A DNA stretch of 64,000 nt, taken from assembly GCF_008017755.1 (NCBI RefSeq), contig NZ_VRTS01000010.1:1-64000 (forward strand), given 5' to 3'. Source of the stretch: Alkalisalibacterium limincola (GTDB taxonomy: Bacteria; Pseudomonadota; Gammaproteobacteria; Xanthomonadales; Xanthomonadaceae). The position numbers and the translations under genes were made by a program. The notes beneath the pieces are model-generated. The model was not told the origin of the DNA and did no database searches. It was given only the letters and a program-made list of their open reading frames with translations. Positions 34,884-42,650 of the stretch are shown in pieces (position 1 is the stretch's first letter; every line of letters begins with the position of its first letter).

Positions 34884-36509
34884 ATGAGCACCGAAGCAAC
34901 AACCAGTGTCGGGCGCAAGGCAGGCTCGGCGGTCACGTTCCTCGCTGCACTGGCGTTGGCGGCGGGTTTGTTCGCCCCCCAGGCCAGCGCCTGCGACTCC
35001 TGCAACGATTCCCTGATGCATCAACTGCACAACGAGCGCAGCGACACGCCGATGGCACGTGACGTCCTGGCTGCGGTCGAAAACCAGCGCGGGCTGCCGT
35101 TGGGCCAGTCCGCACGGGGCTCCGGCGCGCCCGGCACGCCCGCCAGCGCCAGACTCGACGACATCTTCGAAGGTGCGGACTTCATCGAGATCATCCGGCG
35201 CGACGAGGGTCTGTCGATTCCCGCCACCAGCTTCGTGCCGCAGGACGTCGAGCCCGACCACCACTTCACCATCACGCTCGACGAGGGCCTGACCTACCTC
35301 GGCCAGGGCGTCATGTACGACGGCTTCCTCGCCGATGGCGGCGTTCCCGGGCAGACGCTGCGCGTAACCGAGGGCGACATCGTGAAGTTCACCGTCGTCA
35401 ACACCGGCACCGTGCCGCACGGCGCCTCGATCCATGCCGCCTACACGCAGACCTCGAAGTACGTCGGCCAGATCGCCCCGGGCGAAACCAAGAGCGTGAC
35501 CTTCCGCGCCACCGTACCGGGCGTGTACATGTGGCACTGCGCACCGGGCGGGCACGCCATCCCGATGCACGTGCTGTTCGGCCAGTACGGCATGATCGTC
35601 GTCGAGCCCAAGGACAAGCAGTACAAGCTCGAACAGGAACTCGGCAGGAAGCCCGACCTGACGCTGTACCTGCTGCAGAACGAGTTCTACACCAGCGGCC
35701 GCGAGGCGGTGGATGGCCACCCTGCCTACACGGCCTTCAACGGCCAGCCGTTCCGCTACATCGAAAACCCGATCACCGCCAAGCCCGGCGACTACGTCCG
35801 CATCTACTACCTCAACGTCGGCCCGAACCTGGTCTCGACGTTCCACCTGGTCGGCATCATCTGGGACTACGTCTACTGGCAGGGTCATCCCGATGCATGG
35901 ATGCCCGGCGGACAGACCGTGACCTCGGGCCCCTCCGACTCCTGGGTGATCGAGTTCCGCGTGCCGCCCGATGAAGGCGCCTACACGATGCTCAGCCACT
36001 CGGTCGGTCCGACGAGCCGCGGTGCGATCGGCCTGCTGGTCGCCGACAGGAACGCGGACACCCCGAAGACGGTGCTCGCCGACGGTCCGCAATGGACCGA
36101 GGAGGAAATGACCGAGAAGGCCGCCAACGCGACCCGGACGATCTCCCCGTTCGCGCCCGGCACCGCGGGCAAGGGCATGGCTGCGGCTGCCGACCGTGTC
36201 GTGTCCTACGGGCCGGAGGTCAAGGAAGTGGTCGTCGAGATCATCGGCAACTCCTACCACCCCAAGGTCATCGAGATCGAGCCGGGCACCACGGTGACCT
36301 GGGTCAACGAGGATGTATTCACCTACCTGGCCGGCGAGTTCTCCGGCGTGCACAACGCCGTCGGCATGCGGGGGCCGAAGCGCTTCGCCACGCCGCTGCT
36401 GGGCCACGGCGAAACCGGCAGCGTCGTGTTCGACGAATCCGGTGAGTACGACTACATATGCACCCCGCACCCGTACATGAAGGGTCGCATCATCGTCCGC
36501 GAACGCTGA
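34884..36509 (+). CDS. NirK-like three-cupredoxin copper protein
   Basis: 541 residues with a signal-like N-terminus followed by CDSC (37-40). Two cupredoxin domains match copper nitrite reductase. Type-1 ligands: His179, Cys219 and His229 are present, but the axial position aligned with Met150 of Alcaligenes NirK is Gln234. Type-2 ligands: His184, His218 and His372 are present. Catalytic His255 corresponds to His321, but the catalytic Asp98 position is Ser182. A third, C-terminal cupredoxin has its own complete type-1 set: His490, Cys526, His529 and Met532. It lies between an Anr-controlled cytochrome c gene and azurin and near norB and nnrS, so nitrite reduction is plausible. The two active-site changes make another copper-oxidase role possible. 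Confidence 0.75.
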   Translation: MSTEATTSVGRKAGSAVTFLAALALAAGLFAPQASACDSCNDSLMHQLHNERSDTPMARDVLAAVENQRGLPLGQSARGSGAPGTPASARLDDIFEGADFIEIIRRDEGLSIPATSFVPQDVEPDHHFTITLDEGLTYLGQGVMYDGFLADGGVPGQTLRVTEGDIVKFTVVNTGTVPHGASIHAAYTQTSKYVGQIAPGETKSVTFRATVPGVYMWHCAPGGHAIPMHVLFGQYGMIVVEPKDKQYKLEQELGRKPDLTLYLLQNEFYTSGREAVDGHPAYTAFNGQPFRYIENPITAKPGDYVRIYYLNVGPNLVSTFHLVGIIWDYVYWQGHPDAWMPGGQTVTSGPSDSWVIEFRVPPDEGAYTMLSHSVGPTSRGAIGLLVADRNADTPKTVLADGPQWTEEEMTEKAANATRTISPFAPGTAGKGMAAAADRVVSYGPEVKEVVVEIIGNSYHPKVIEIEPGTTVTWVNEDVFTYLAGEFSGVHNAVGMRGPKRFATPLLGHGETGSVVFDESGEYDYICTPHPYMKGRIIVRER

Positions 36510-36635
36510 TGCAACCGGAGGGTCGCCAGGCCATGGCGATCCTCCGGGGCGCCGCGATCGATCCGATCAGCGCCGGCACCCGGTCAGACGCAATTCCAAT
36601 CCACCCACCATCTTTCGAATCAAATGGAGTCAAAA

Positions 36636-37097
36636 ATGAAACTCGCAGCCAAGCTTTCAATCCTTGCAGCAGGCCTTTTGGCCAGCCAGTTCGCGTTTGC
36701 CGCGAACTGCTCGCTGACCATCGACAGCAACGATGCGATGCAGTTTTCCACCGATGCACTGACCGTGGACGCGTCGTGCAGCGAGGTCGAGCTGACCTTG
36801 ACGCATTCGGGGACCCTCCCGCGCAATGCCATGGGTCACAACTGGGTCCTGGCCACCGACGCCGATGCCCAGGCGGCCTACCAGGACGGCATGCAGGCCG
36901 GCATCGACAACGAATACGTCAAGCCCGGCGACACGCGCGTCATCGCCTATACGCCCGTCATCGGCGGTGGCGAAAGCACCACGATCACGTTCAGCCTCGA
37001 CCAGCTCGAGGTGGGCGGCAAGTACACCTTCTTCTGCTCCTTTCCCGGCCACTTCGCGCTCATGAAGGGCCAGTTCCATGTCACCGACGGAGGCTGA
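36636..37097 (+). CDS. azu: Azurin
   Basis: Periplasmic blue copper electron carrier, 153 residues with signal peptide (residues 1-23, cleavage before ANCSL). Type-1 ligands are His in MGHNWVL and Cys, His and Met in FFCSFPGHFALMKG. A Cys pair (NCSLTID and DASCSEV) gives the usual disulfide. I take the ATG at 36636 because GGAG lies six bases before it; the ATG four codons earlier lacks a site. It lies directly after the NirK-like gene and is the obvious electron donor to it. A strong hairpin ends it. Confidence 0.93.
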   Translation: MKLAAKLSILAAGLLASQFAFAANCSLTIDSNDAMQFSTDALTVDASCSEVELTLTHSGTLPRNAMGHNWVLATDADAQAAYQDGMQAGIDNEYVKPGDTRVIAYTPVIGGGESTTITFSLDQLEVGGKYTFFCSFPGHFALMKGQFHVTDGG

Positions 37098-37111
37098 GGA
37101 CACCACTGCCG

Positions 37112-37145
37112 CATGCCCGGGGCCGAAGATCCGGCGCCGGGCATG
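37112..37145 (+). terminator. Hairpin after azurin
   Basis: CATGCCCGG (37112-37120) pairs with CCGGGCATG (37137-37145), and the intervening bases can pair further. It starts 14 bases beyond the azurin stop. No long T run. Confidence 0.5.
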
Positions 37146-37208
37146 GGGACATCGGCGAACCACAGCCGATTCCAAGCCCGAACCCGAGCCTCCTGCGAGA
37201 CCCCCGAC

Positions 37209-37733
37209 ATGACACGACGATTCCCGCTCACCCTGCTGGCCCTCACCCTGGCTGCCGGCCCTGCCTTCGCCAGCGAGCCGTGCCACTCCGGCGCGGATCA
37301 TCATCATCATCATCATCATCATCAGCAGCAGCACCCGCAGCACGGCGCCGACAAGGATCAGCCAGGGTCGGTTCCCGTCGATGGTGATCGTTGGGCTTCC
37401 GATGCGCCACTGCGCGAGGGCATGCGGCGCACGCGGGATGCCATGGAGGGTTTGTCGCGGCATGAGTCGGATGGGCTTGCCGAAGCCCAGGTGCATGAAT
37501 TGGCCACCGCGGTCGATGAGGCGGTGGCCTTCATGTTCGCCAACTGCGAGCTAGAGCCGGAGCCCGACCACGCCCTGCACTTGATCCTGGCGCAGTTGAT
37601 GGTCGGTTCGCGGGCGTTGCATGCGAACCCGTCCGACTCCGCGCCGGTGGCCTCGATGCGTAGCGCGCTCGGGGACTATGCGCGGCAGTTCGAAGATCCG
37701 GGCATGCCTTCGCCCGGAAGCACAAAGCCCTGA
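37209..37733 (+). CDS. His-rich periplasmic protein, DnrO-like
   Basis: A 174-residue exported protein with signal peptide about residues 1-21. Right after cleavage comes a run of eight His, three Gln and more His (residues 31-45), a probable metal-binding tail. The rest is helical with the RWASDAPLREGMRRTRDAMEG pattern and a conserved Cys (FMFANCELEPEPDHALH). I recall similar xanthomonad proteins being called DnrO, tied to denitrification, but I cannot verify that name. Context (azurin, NirK-like, norB) suggests copper or haem handling. The His run is coded by an unbroken CAT repeat, which may vary in length. Confidence 0.65.
   Translation: MTRRFPLTLLALTLAAGPAFASEPCHSGADHHHHHHHHQQQHPQHGADKDQPGSVPVDGDRWASDAPLREGMRRTRDAMEGLSRHESDGLAEAQVHELATAVDEAVAFMFANCELEPEPDHALHLILAQLMVGSRALHANPSDSAPVASMRSALGDYARQFEDPGMPSPGSTKP
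37299..37322 (+). repeat. (CAT)8 microsatellite inside a gene
   Basis: Eight perfect CAT triplets followed by three CAG and CAC, encoding His8-Gln3-His. Length changes by slippage would add or remove His in frame. Synonymous CAC, preferred in this GC-rich genome, is not used, so the repeat looks young or maintained. Confidence 0.85.
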
Positions 37734-37778
37734 CCGGGTCCACGCTTCCCGCCCGGGAGCGGTCGACTTTCCGATCCG

Positions 37779-38899
37779 TCACGCCGGGTCGGGCAGCTCG
37801 GCATCCGGCAGTCCGGCGGGCGCGGGATTCGGCGTGGCCAGTCCCTGCGCGCTCAGCCACCGGCCATCGAACAAGGTCTCCGCGTAGCGCTCGCCCCGGT
37901 CGCACAGCAGGCTGACGATGCTGCCGCGCTCTCCGCGCTCGCGCATGCGTCGCGCCAGCACCAGGCAGGCGGCCAGGTTGGTGCCCGAGGAGCCGCCGTA
38001 GCGGCGGCCGAGTCGCAGTTCCAGCGCACGCATGTGGGCGATCGATGCAGCGTCGTCGACCTCGACGATCGCATCGACCACGTCGAACACGAAGCCCGGC
38101 TCGATACGTTGACGGCCGATGCCCTCGATCACCGTGGCCTCGGCCACGGGTGCGCCGTCCCAGCATCGCCCGGCACGCCGTGCGTTCCAGCCGTGCACGA
38201 AGGCGGAAGCCGTGGGTTCGGCCACGCACAACGAGGTGGACATGCGCCGGTAGCGCAGGTAGCGGCCGATCGTGGCGGAGGTCCCGCCGGTGCCGGCGCC
38301 ACACACGATCCAGGCAGGGTCGGGGTGCCCATGCGCGGCCATCTGTCCGATGATCGACTCGGCGATGTTGTTGTTGCCGCGCCAGTCGGTGGCGCGCTCG
38401 GCCAAGCCGAACTGGTCGAGGAAGCACAGGTGGTCGCGCGCGGCGATCGCCCGCGCCATGGCGGTGCAGTCCACGTCGCTGCCAACCAGCTCGCAGCGCG
38501 CCCCGAGCTTGCGCAGTTCGCGGATCTTCCCCGGCGCAGTGGTTTCGGGCATCACCGCGGTGAAGGGGACGCGCAGCATGCGCGCGAACCAGGCCTCGGA
38601 GATCGCCGTACTGCCCGAAGACGCATCGATCGCGCCCTGGCCACGCACCAGGCGTCCGTTGCACAGCGCGTACAGGAAAAGCGAACGCGCCAGGCGATGC
38701 TTGAGGCTGCCGGTCGGGTGTGCGGACTCATCCTTCAAGAACAGTTCGATACCGGGAAAGCCGGGCAGGGCGAGGGTCCGCAGCGGCGTATCCCTTGCGC
38801 CCTGCGCCTCGCGCGCGAGCACTCGACGGCTGCATTGACCCAGGAGCGGCCGGCACCGACGCCGGTGCAGATGGCCAAGGCGGCGCTGGTCGTGTCCAT
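37779..38899 (-). CDS. Cysteine synthase-like PLP enzyme (frame broken)
   Basis: Fold-type II PLP enzyme of about 373 residues related to cysteine synthase/cystathionine beta-synthase. The PLP Lys is in KDESAHPTGSLKHRLARS, the substrate loop is SSGSTAIS (not the SSGNTG of CysK), and the phosphate loop is GAGTGGTSATIG. The first 26 codons read MDTTSAALAICTGVGAGRSWVNAAV from the ATG at 38899, then the frame shifts near 38825 (one added C gives RVLAREAQGARDTPL). It overlaps the decarboxylase stop by one base (TGATG). The changed substrate loop argues against plain O-acetylserine sulfhydrylase. The pairing suggests a joint pathway, perhaps for a diamino acid or modified amine. Confidence 0.82.
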
Positions 38900-40857
38900 C
38901 AGGCCACGTCCTGGTCATCGGGGATCCGGTGCTCGGGCTGCGTCCAGAGCAGCCGGTCGCACTCGCGCTCGAGGAAATCGAAATAGCCGTCGATGTAGCT
39001 GATGCCGTTCTCCTCGTCGAGCAGGAACGGATTCATCAGCGTGTGGCGCAGGATCACCAGCCGGTCGGACTCGCCCTCGCGATCACCATCGAGCAGGTCC
39101 GGATCCAGTTCGAGCGCGCGCATGACCCGCGCCGTGTCCGCCTCGCCGAGTGCCGCGGGCTTGAGCGTGGTGATCGAGCCGAAGAACTCGCGTGACTGCA
39201 GCGGCAGCCGGGGGTCGGCGCGCAGCGTATCGAACACGCGGCGAACGAATCCGTTCATCACCGCCACGTCGCGGTTCCCGGCTGGGTTGAGGGCGAGGCA
39301 GACCAGGTTGCAGTCGGGCTCGAACGGCACGTCCACGCGCAGGCGACCGGCCATGCGCAGCTTGAAGCGCGTGGCCGCCTGCCGGAACGCCTCGGCACCG
39401 CGGATGCTTTCGGCCACGATGGTCCCGAAGTTGGCGTGGTCGAGCGGCAGCACCTTGTGGGTGACGTAGACCGCCGCGGCCGCGGCGCCGGACTTCGAGC
39501 CTTCCGGGACGAAGCGCCCGAGCTGGCGGAAGCGCGAAAAGAAGTCGTCCGCGCCGGCCGGAGCGAAGACGTAGTCGGCCGACTCCGACAGCAGCTCGGC
39601 CGCGCGCTGGTCGCGGCACACGAAGGCGCCGGCACCGTAGGGCAGGTGGCCGAGCTTGTGCGGGTCGACCGTCACCGAGTCCACCCCGCCCAGGGCCGCG
39701 AATGCGTCGTGCACCTCGCGCGAAGGGAAGTCCGCATGCACCTGGCGCATGTCGGCCAGCGGCCGCAGGCCGCCCTCGGGCGTGCGGAACAAGGTCGCCA
39801 GGTAGCCGCCCCAGGCCGCGTCGACATGCACGCTCATGCCCAGTCCGCGTGCCAGCATCCGATCGCGCACCTGCAGCACCCGGTCGACCGGGTCGATCGT
39901 ACCGAATTCGGTGCTGCCCAGGACCGCCACGCAGGCCAGTACCGGCTGCCGCTCGGCGAGCGCGCGTTCGCAGGTCGCTTCCAGGGCGGCCGGGTCCATG
40001 CGCATGCCGTGCTCGGGCACCAGTTCGAGCTGGCCGGCCCCGAGCCCGAGCAGCTTCATGCCCTTCGACCACGAGTAGTGCGCGGTGACCGGTGCCAGCA
40101 CGATCGGTGTACGCAGCTCCGGGTGGCGGGCGAAGAAGCCCGACAGCCCCAATTGTTCGATGCGTTCGGCCTCCAGCCGAGCCTGCCAATGGCGCCGCTG
40201 GGATCCCGGCTGGCGTGACACCCAGCATCGCCACTGGTCGAACAGGTCGGTCGCGGCCGTGGCGCCGAGGTTGAAGGCGGCCCAGTCGTCGCATGGCAGC
40301 GTCATGCCGGGCGGGGCGATCGCACGCAGTGCGACAGGGAAGGCCTTCAGCGCCAGGGCCAGTCGCAGGGCCTGGTAGTTGGCGACGGTGCCGCCGGAGG
40401 TGAGGTGTCCGAAGGCGCAGTCCTCACGCGCGGGGTCGTGGGGGAAGCCCAGCATCCGCGCCAGCTGCAGGCCGGCCTTGAGCTCCATGTCGATCGTCAC
40501 GGGTGCCGCGTCGGCGCTGACGTTGTTGGGGTTGTAGGGCAGGGCGAGGAATTGCGCGGCAAGGCCCGGCAGCAGCACGTCGGACACCATGTGGCCGATG
40601 TAGCGTGGGCTGTGGAAGGGCACCGAACGCTTCAGCGATGCCGAGAGCTGGTGCAGTTCGCGCCGCAGCCGTGCCTCGAAGGCCTGGAACTCCGGGGTCT
40701 GCGCGGCGCGGGTCGGGATCGCCGGCGGATCCTCGGGGTGGAAGTTGCGCCGCCAGTAGACGTGGTCGCGCAGGAACTCCACGACCAGCTTTTCCAGCAG
40801 TGCGTCGTTCTCGCCGTAGGGGCCCAGGAACAGCGGATGCAGGTTCGGGTCGCTCAT
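38899..40857 (-). CDS. PLP-dependent decarboxylase, group II
   Basis: A 652-residue fold-type I decarboxylase, longer than the usual 450-550. The PLP Lys is in DSVTVDPHKLGHLPYGAGAFV. The aromatic/Glu decarboxylase-type core includes SGGTVANYQALRLAL, HYSWSKGMKLLGLG and VHVDAAWGGYLA. A C-terminal region ending NPFLLDEENGISYIDGYFDFLE resembles the large Asp/Glu decarboxylases of marine and xanthomonad bacteria (PanP-like). Start at 40857 overlaps the sirB2-like stop (ATGA). It is co-oriented and coupled with nnrS and sirB2 upstream and the cysteine synthase-like gene downstream. Substrate unknown; Asp, Glu, Tyr or a non-protein amino acid are options. Confidence 0.85.
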   Translation of the reverse strand: MSDPNLHPLFLGPYGENDALLEKLVVEFLRDHVYWRRNFHPEDPPAIPTRAAQTPEFQAFEARLRRELHQLSASLKRSVPFHSPRYIGHMVSDVLLPGLAAQFLALPYNPNNVSADAAPVTIDMELKAGLQLARMLGFPHDPAREDCAFGHLTSGGTVANYQALRLALALKAFPVALRAIAPPGMTLPCDDWAAFNLGATAATDLFDQWRCWVSRQPGSQRRHWQARLEAERIEQLGLSGFFARHPELRTPIVLAPVTAHYSWSKGMKLLGLGAGQLELVPEHGMRMDPAALEATCERALAERQPVLACVAVLGSTEFGTIDPVDRVLQVRDRMLARGLGMSVHVDAAWGGYLATLFRTPEGGLRPLADMRQVHADFPSREVHDAFAALGGVDSVTVDPHKLGHLPYGAGAFVCRDQRAAELLSESADYVFAPAGADDFFSRFRQLGRFVPEGSKSGAAAAAVYVTHKVLPLDHANFGTIVAESIRGAEAFRQAATRFKLRMAGRLRVDVPFEPDCNLVCLALNPAGNRDVAVMNGFVRRVFDTLRADPRLPLQSREFFGSITTLKPAALGEADTARVMRALELDPDLLDGDREGESDRLVILRHTLMNPFLLDEENGISYIDGYFDFLERECDRLLWTQPEHRIPDDQDVA

Positions 40858-41252
40858 GCCAGCCACTCCGCGAACAGGCCCAGCGGATGGTGGGCGCGGG
40901 CCACGGTGTACATGAAGCCGAAGCAGGCAAGCGCAGCCGCGTACCAGGCCACCCGCGGCCAGCCCCGGGCGCGCTTGAGGGCGATGTAGCCCAGCACCAC
41001 GTAGACCACCAGCAGCACCAGTTTCACCGCCAACCACGGCACCACGAACGGATTGAGCTTGAGGGCCACCAGCAGCATCAGCGCGGCGGTCAGCAGGCCG
41101 GTGTCGATCGTGTAGCTCAGCCAACGGATCGGGCGGGCATTGGCCCAGCGCTGCCCGGCCAGCAACAGCAGCCCACGCAGGGCGAACAGCCCGCCGCTGA
41201 GCAGCACGAAGCCGACGTGGGCCTGTTTGATCTGGGGATAGAACTCGATCAT
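40854..41252 (-). CDS. SirB2-family membrane protein
   Basis: A 132-residue protein with four predicted helices. It matches the SirB2 (invasion gene expression up-regulator) family by the QIKQAHVGFVLLSGGLFALRG opening, DTGLLTAALMLLVAL and the C-terminal KRARGWPRVAWYAAALACFGFMY. SirB2-like genes often sit beside denitrification or haem-copper genes and may be haem-binding. It starts 20 bases after nnrS and overlaps the decarboxylase by four bases. Confidence 0.82.
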   Translation of the reverse strand: MIEFYPQIKQAHVGFVLLSGGLFALRGLLLLAGQRWANARPIRWLSYTIDTGLLTAALMLLVALKLNPFVVPWLAVKLVLLVVYVVLGYIALKRARGWPRVAWYAAALACFGFMYTVARAHHPLGLFAEWLA

Positions 41253-41272
41253 CGGGTCAGGGTCCGTAGTGT

Positions 41273-42496
41273 TCAGCCCGGGCGCCCGTCGGCGCGCGGG
41301 GTCAGGTAGATCCAGGCCGAGCGCAGGGCCCAGGGAACAAAGGCCGCCAGCCACAGGCCGCCGGCCAGTGCCTGCCAGGCCCAGAAGTCCGGACGCAGCT
41401 CCGCGGCCACGCGGGTGAGCGCGGCCAGCTGCACGCCCCAGAACGCCACCCAGGCCACCACCGGCATGACCAGCAGGCGCCCGGAATGCCCCTGGGTGAC
41501 GCGCGTGACCATCGCCACCAGCATCGATCCGAAGAAGCCGATGGCCAGTGCATGCATCGGTGCACGGCCGAGCGCGAACTCGCCGCTCCAGGCGAACCAC
41601 AGGCTTTGCCCGACGAACAGCGCCATCGCCACGGGGAACCACGCCAAGGCGATGAACAGCACGCGCAACAGGCCCGGCATCGCACCGCGCGGCCACATCC
41701 TCCACACCATCAGGCTGCCCAGCGCCAGCAGCGGCAGGTCGGCCAGCCAAAGCCAGGCGTAGCCGTGCATCAGTTCCAGCACGACGTGCACCATGACCAG
41801 GAGCCACATCGTCGGCAACACCCACTGCGGTCGCCACATCACGTAGCCCGGCACCACGTTGCCGGCGAAGAACGGCAGCATCCGGTGCACGACGCTGAGG
41901 TAGACCGGAAGCAGGAACGCGAAGGGTGCGATCTTGAACGCTGCGAACACGAGCATGGCGTCGTCGGGACGGTGCAGCCACAGCGCGAAGAGCAGCAACG
42001 CGAACCAGCCGAAGGCCAGTGCGAAGAACACGCTGAGGCCATGCCACAGGCGGAGTCCGTCGCGCCACAACACGCTGCCCAGCGAACACAGGCCCGAGGC
42101 CCAGCCCACGACCGTGAACACCACGCCCAGGTGCAGCAGGTGCGGGAAACCCCAAAGCCCGGCCAGCACCAGCACCTGGCCACCAAGCAGCCCCAGCCCC
42201 ACCGGGAGGTAGTGCCAACGGCCGAGCTCCGGTTGCCCCATCCAGCGCGGGAAGACGGTCAGCGCGAAGCCGAAGATGAACGGGGTGAACACCTGGAAGG
42301 TCATGATGAAGGCGTGCGCCCAGCCTGCCGGCACCGGTGGCGTGGGCAGGGCCACCAGCTGCCAGCGCAGCGACAGCATCCACCACGTCATCGCCGCCAG
42401 GACGTTGAAGGCGCCGGCAAGGAACAGCATGCGATGCGGCGCGGCGGCGAGTGCCGGTATGGAGGGCCAGGGCGGGGCGGTTGAAATGGTTTGCAT
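41273..42496 (-). CDS. nnrS: NnrS family protein
   Basis: Haem- and copper-containing polytopic membrane protein of 407 residues with about twelve helices, first described in Rhodobacter and shown in Vibrio cholerae to relieve nitric-oxide stress. Typical segments are WAHAFIMTFQVFTPFIFGFALTVFPRWMG and MHALAIGFFGSMLVAMVTRVTQGHSGR, with the conserved His in the latter. An Anr box lies 53 bases upstream with a CACACT -10 at the class II distance. It leads an operon with sirB2, decarboxylase and cysteine synthase-like genes. Confidence 0.93.
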   Translation of the reverse strand: MQTISTAPPWPSIPALAAAPHRMLFLAGAFNVLAAMTWWMLSLRWQLVALPTPPVPAGWAHAFIMTFQVFTPFIFGFALTVFPRWMGQPELGRWHYLPVGLGLLGGQVLVLAGLWGFPHLLHLGVVFTVVGWASGLCSLGSVLWRDGLRLWHGLSVFFALAFGWFALLLFALWLHRPDDAMLVFAAFKIAPFAFLLPVYLSVVHRMLPFFAGNVVPGYVMWRPQWVLPTMWLLVMVHVVLELMHGYAWLWLADLPLLALGSLMVWRMWPRGAMPGLLRVLFIALAWFPVAMALFVGQSLWFAWSGEFALGRAPMHALAIGFFGSMLVAMVTRVTQGHSGRLLVMPVVAWVAFWGVQLAALTRVAAELRPDFWAWQALAGGLWLAAFVPWALRSAWIYLTPRADGRPG

Positions 42497-42548
42497 CAGG
42501 GTGTCCTCGGCATGCAATCCAGTGTGCCGAGGCCGGGCCGCGGCGGCC

Positions 42549-42562
42549 TTGACGCAAGTCAG
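42549..42562 (-). promoter_or_regulatory. FNR/ANR box before nnrS
   Basis: On the minus strand CTGACTTGCGTCAA (nine of ten consensus bases). Centre at 42555.5; the class II transcription start would be near 42514, 18 bases before the nnrS ATG. CACACT at 42521-42526 lies at the expected -10 place. Confidence 0.7.
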
Positions 42563-42600
42563 TCGCATCGAGGACTGCGCGGCGAGCGCCGGGTAACAAG

Positions 42601-42626
42601 AAGGGGCGGCCCGGAGGCCGCCCCTT
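42601..42626 (-). terminator. Terminator after norB
   Basis: AAGGGGCGGCC (42601-42611) pairs perfectly with GGCCGCCCCTT (42616-42626) around a four-base loop. It starts 24 bases beyond the norB stop, and CTTGTT follows on the minus strand. It separates norB from the nnrS promoter. Confidence 0.75.
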
Positions 42627-42650
42627 GTGTCGCCTTGTTCCGGAGCCTGG

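Noticed and set aside
38899-41124. Longer decarboxylase start at 41124
   Set aside because: The added residues are antiparallel to the sirB2-like gene and low-complexity. The ATG at 40857 overlaps the sirB2 stop and begins a normal decarboxylase N-terminus.
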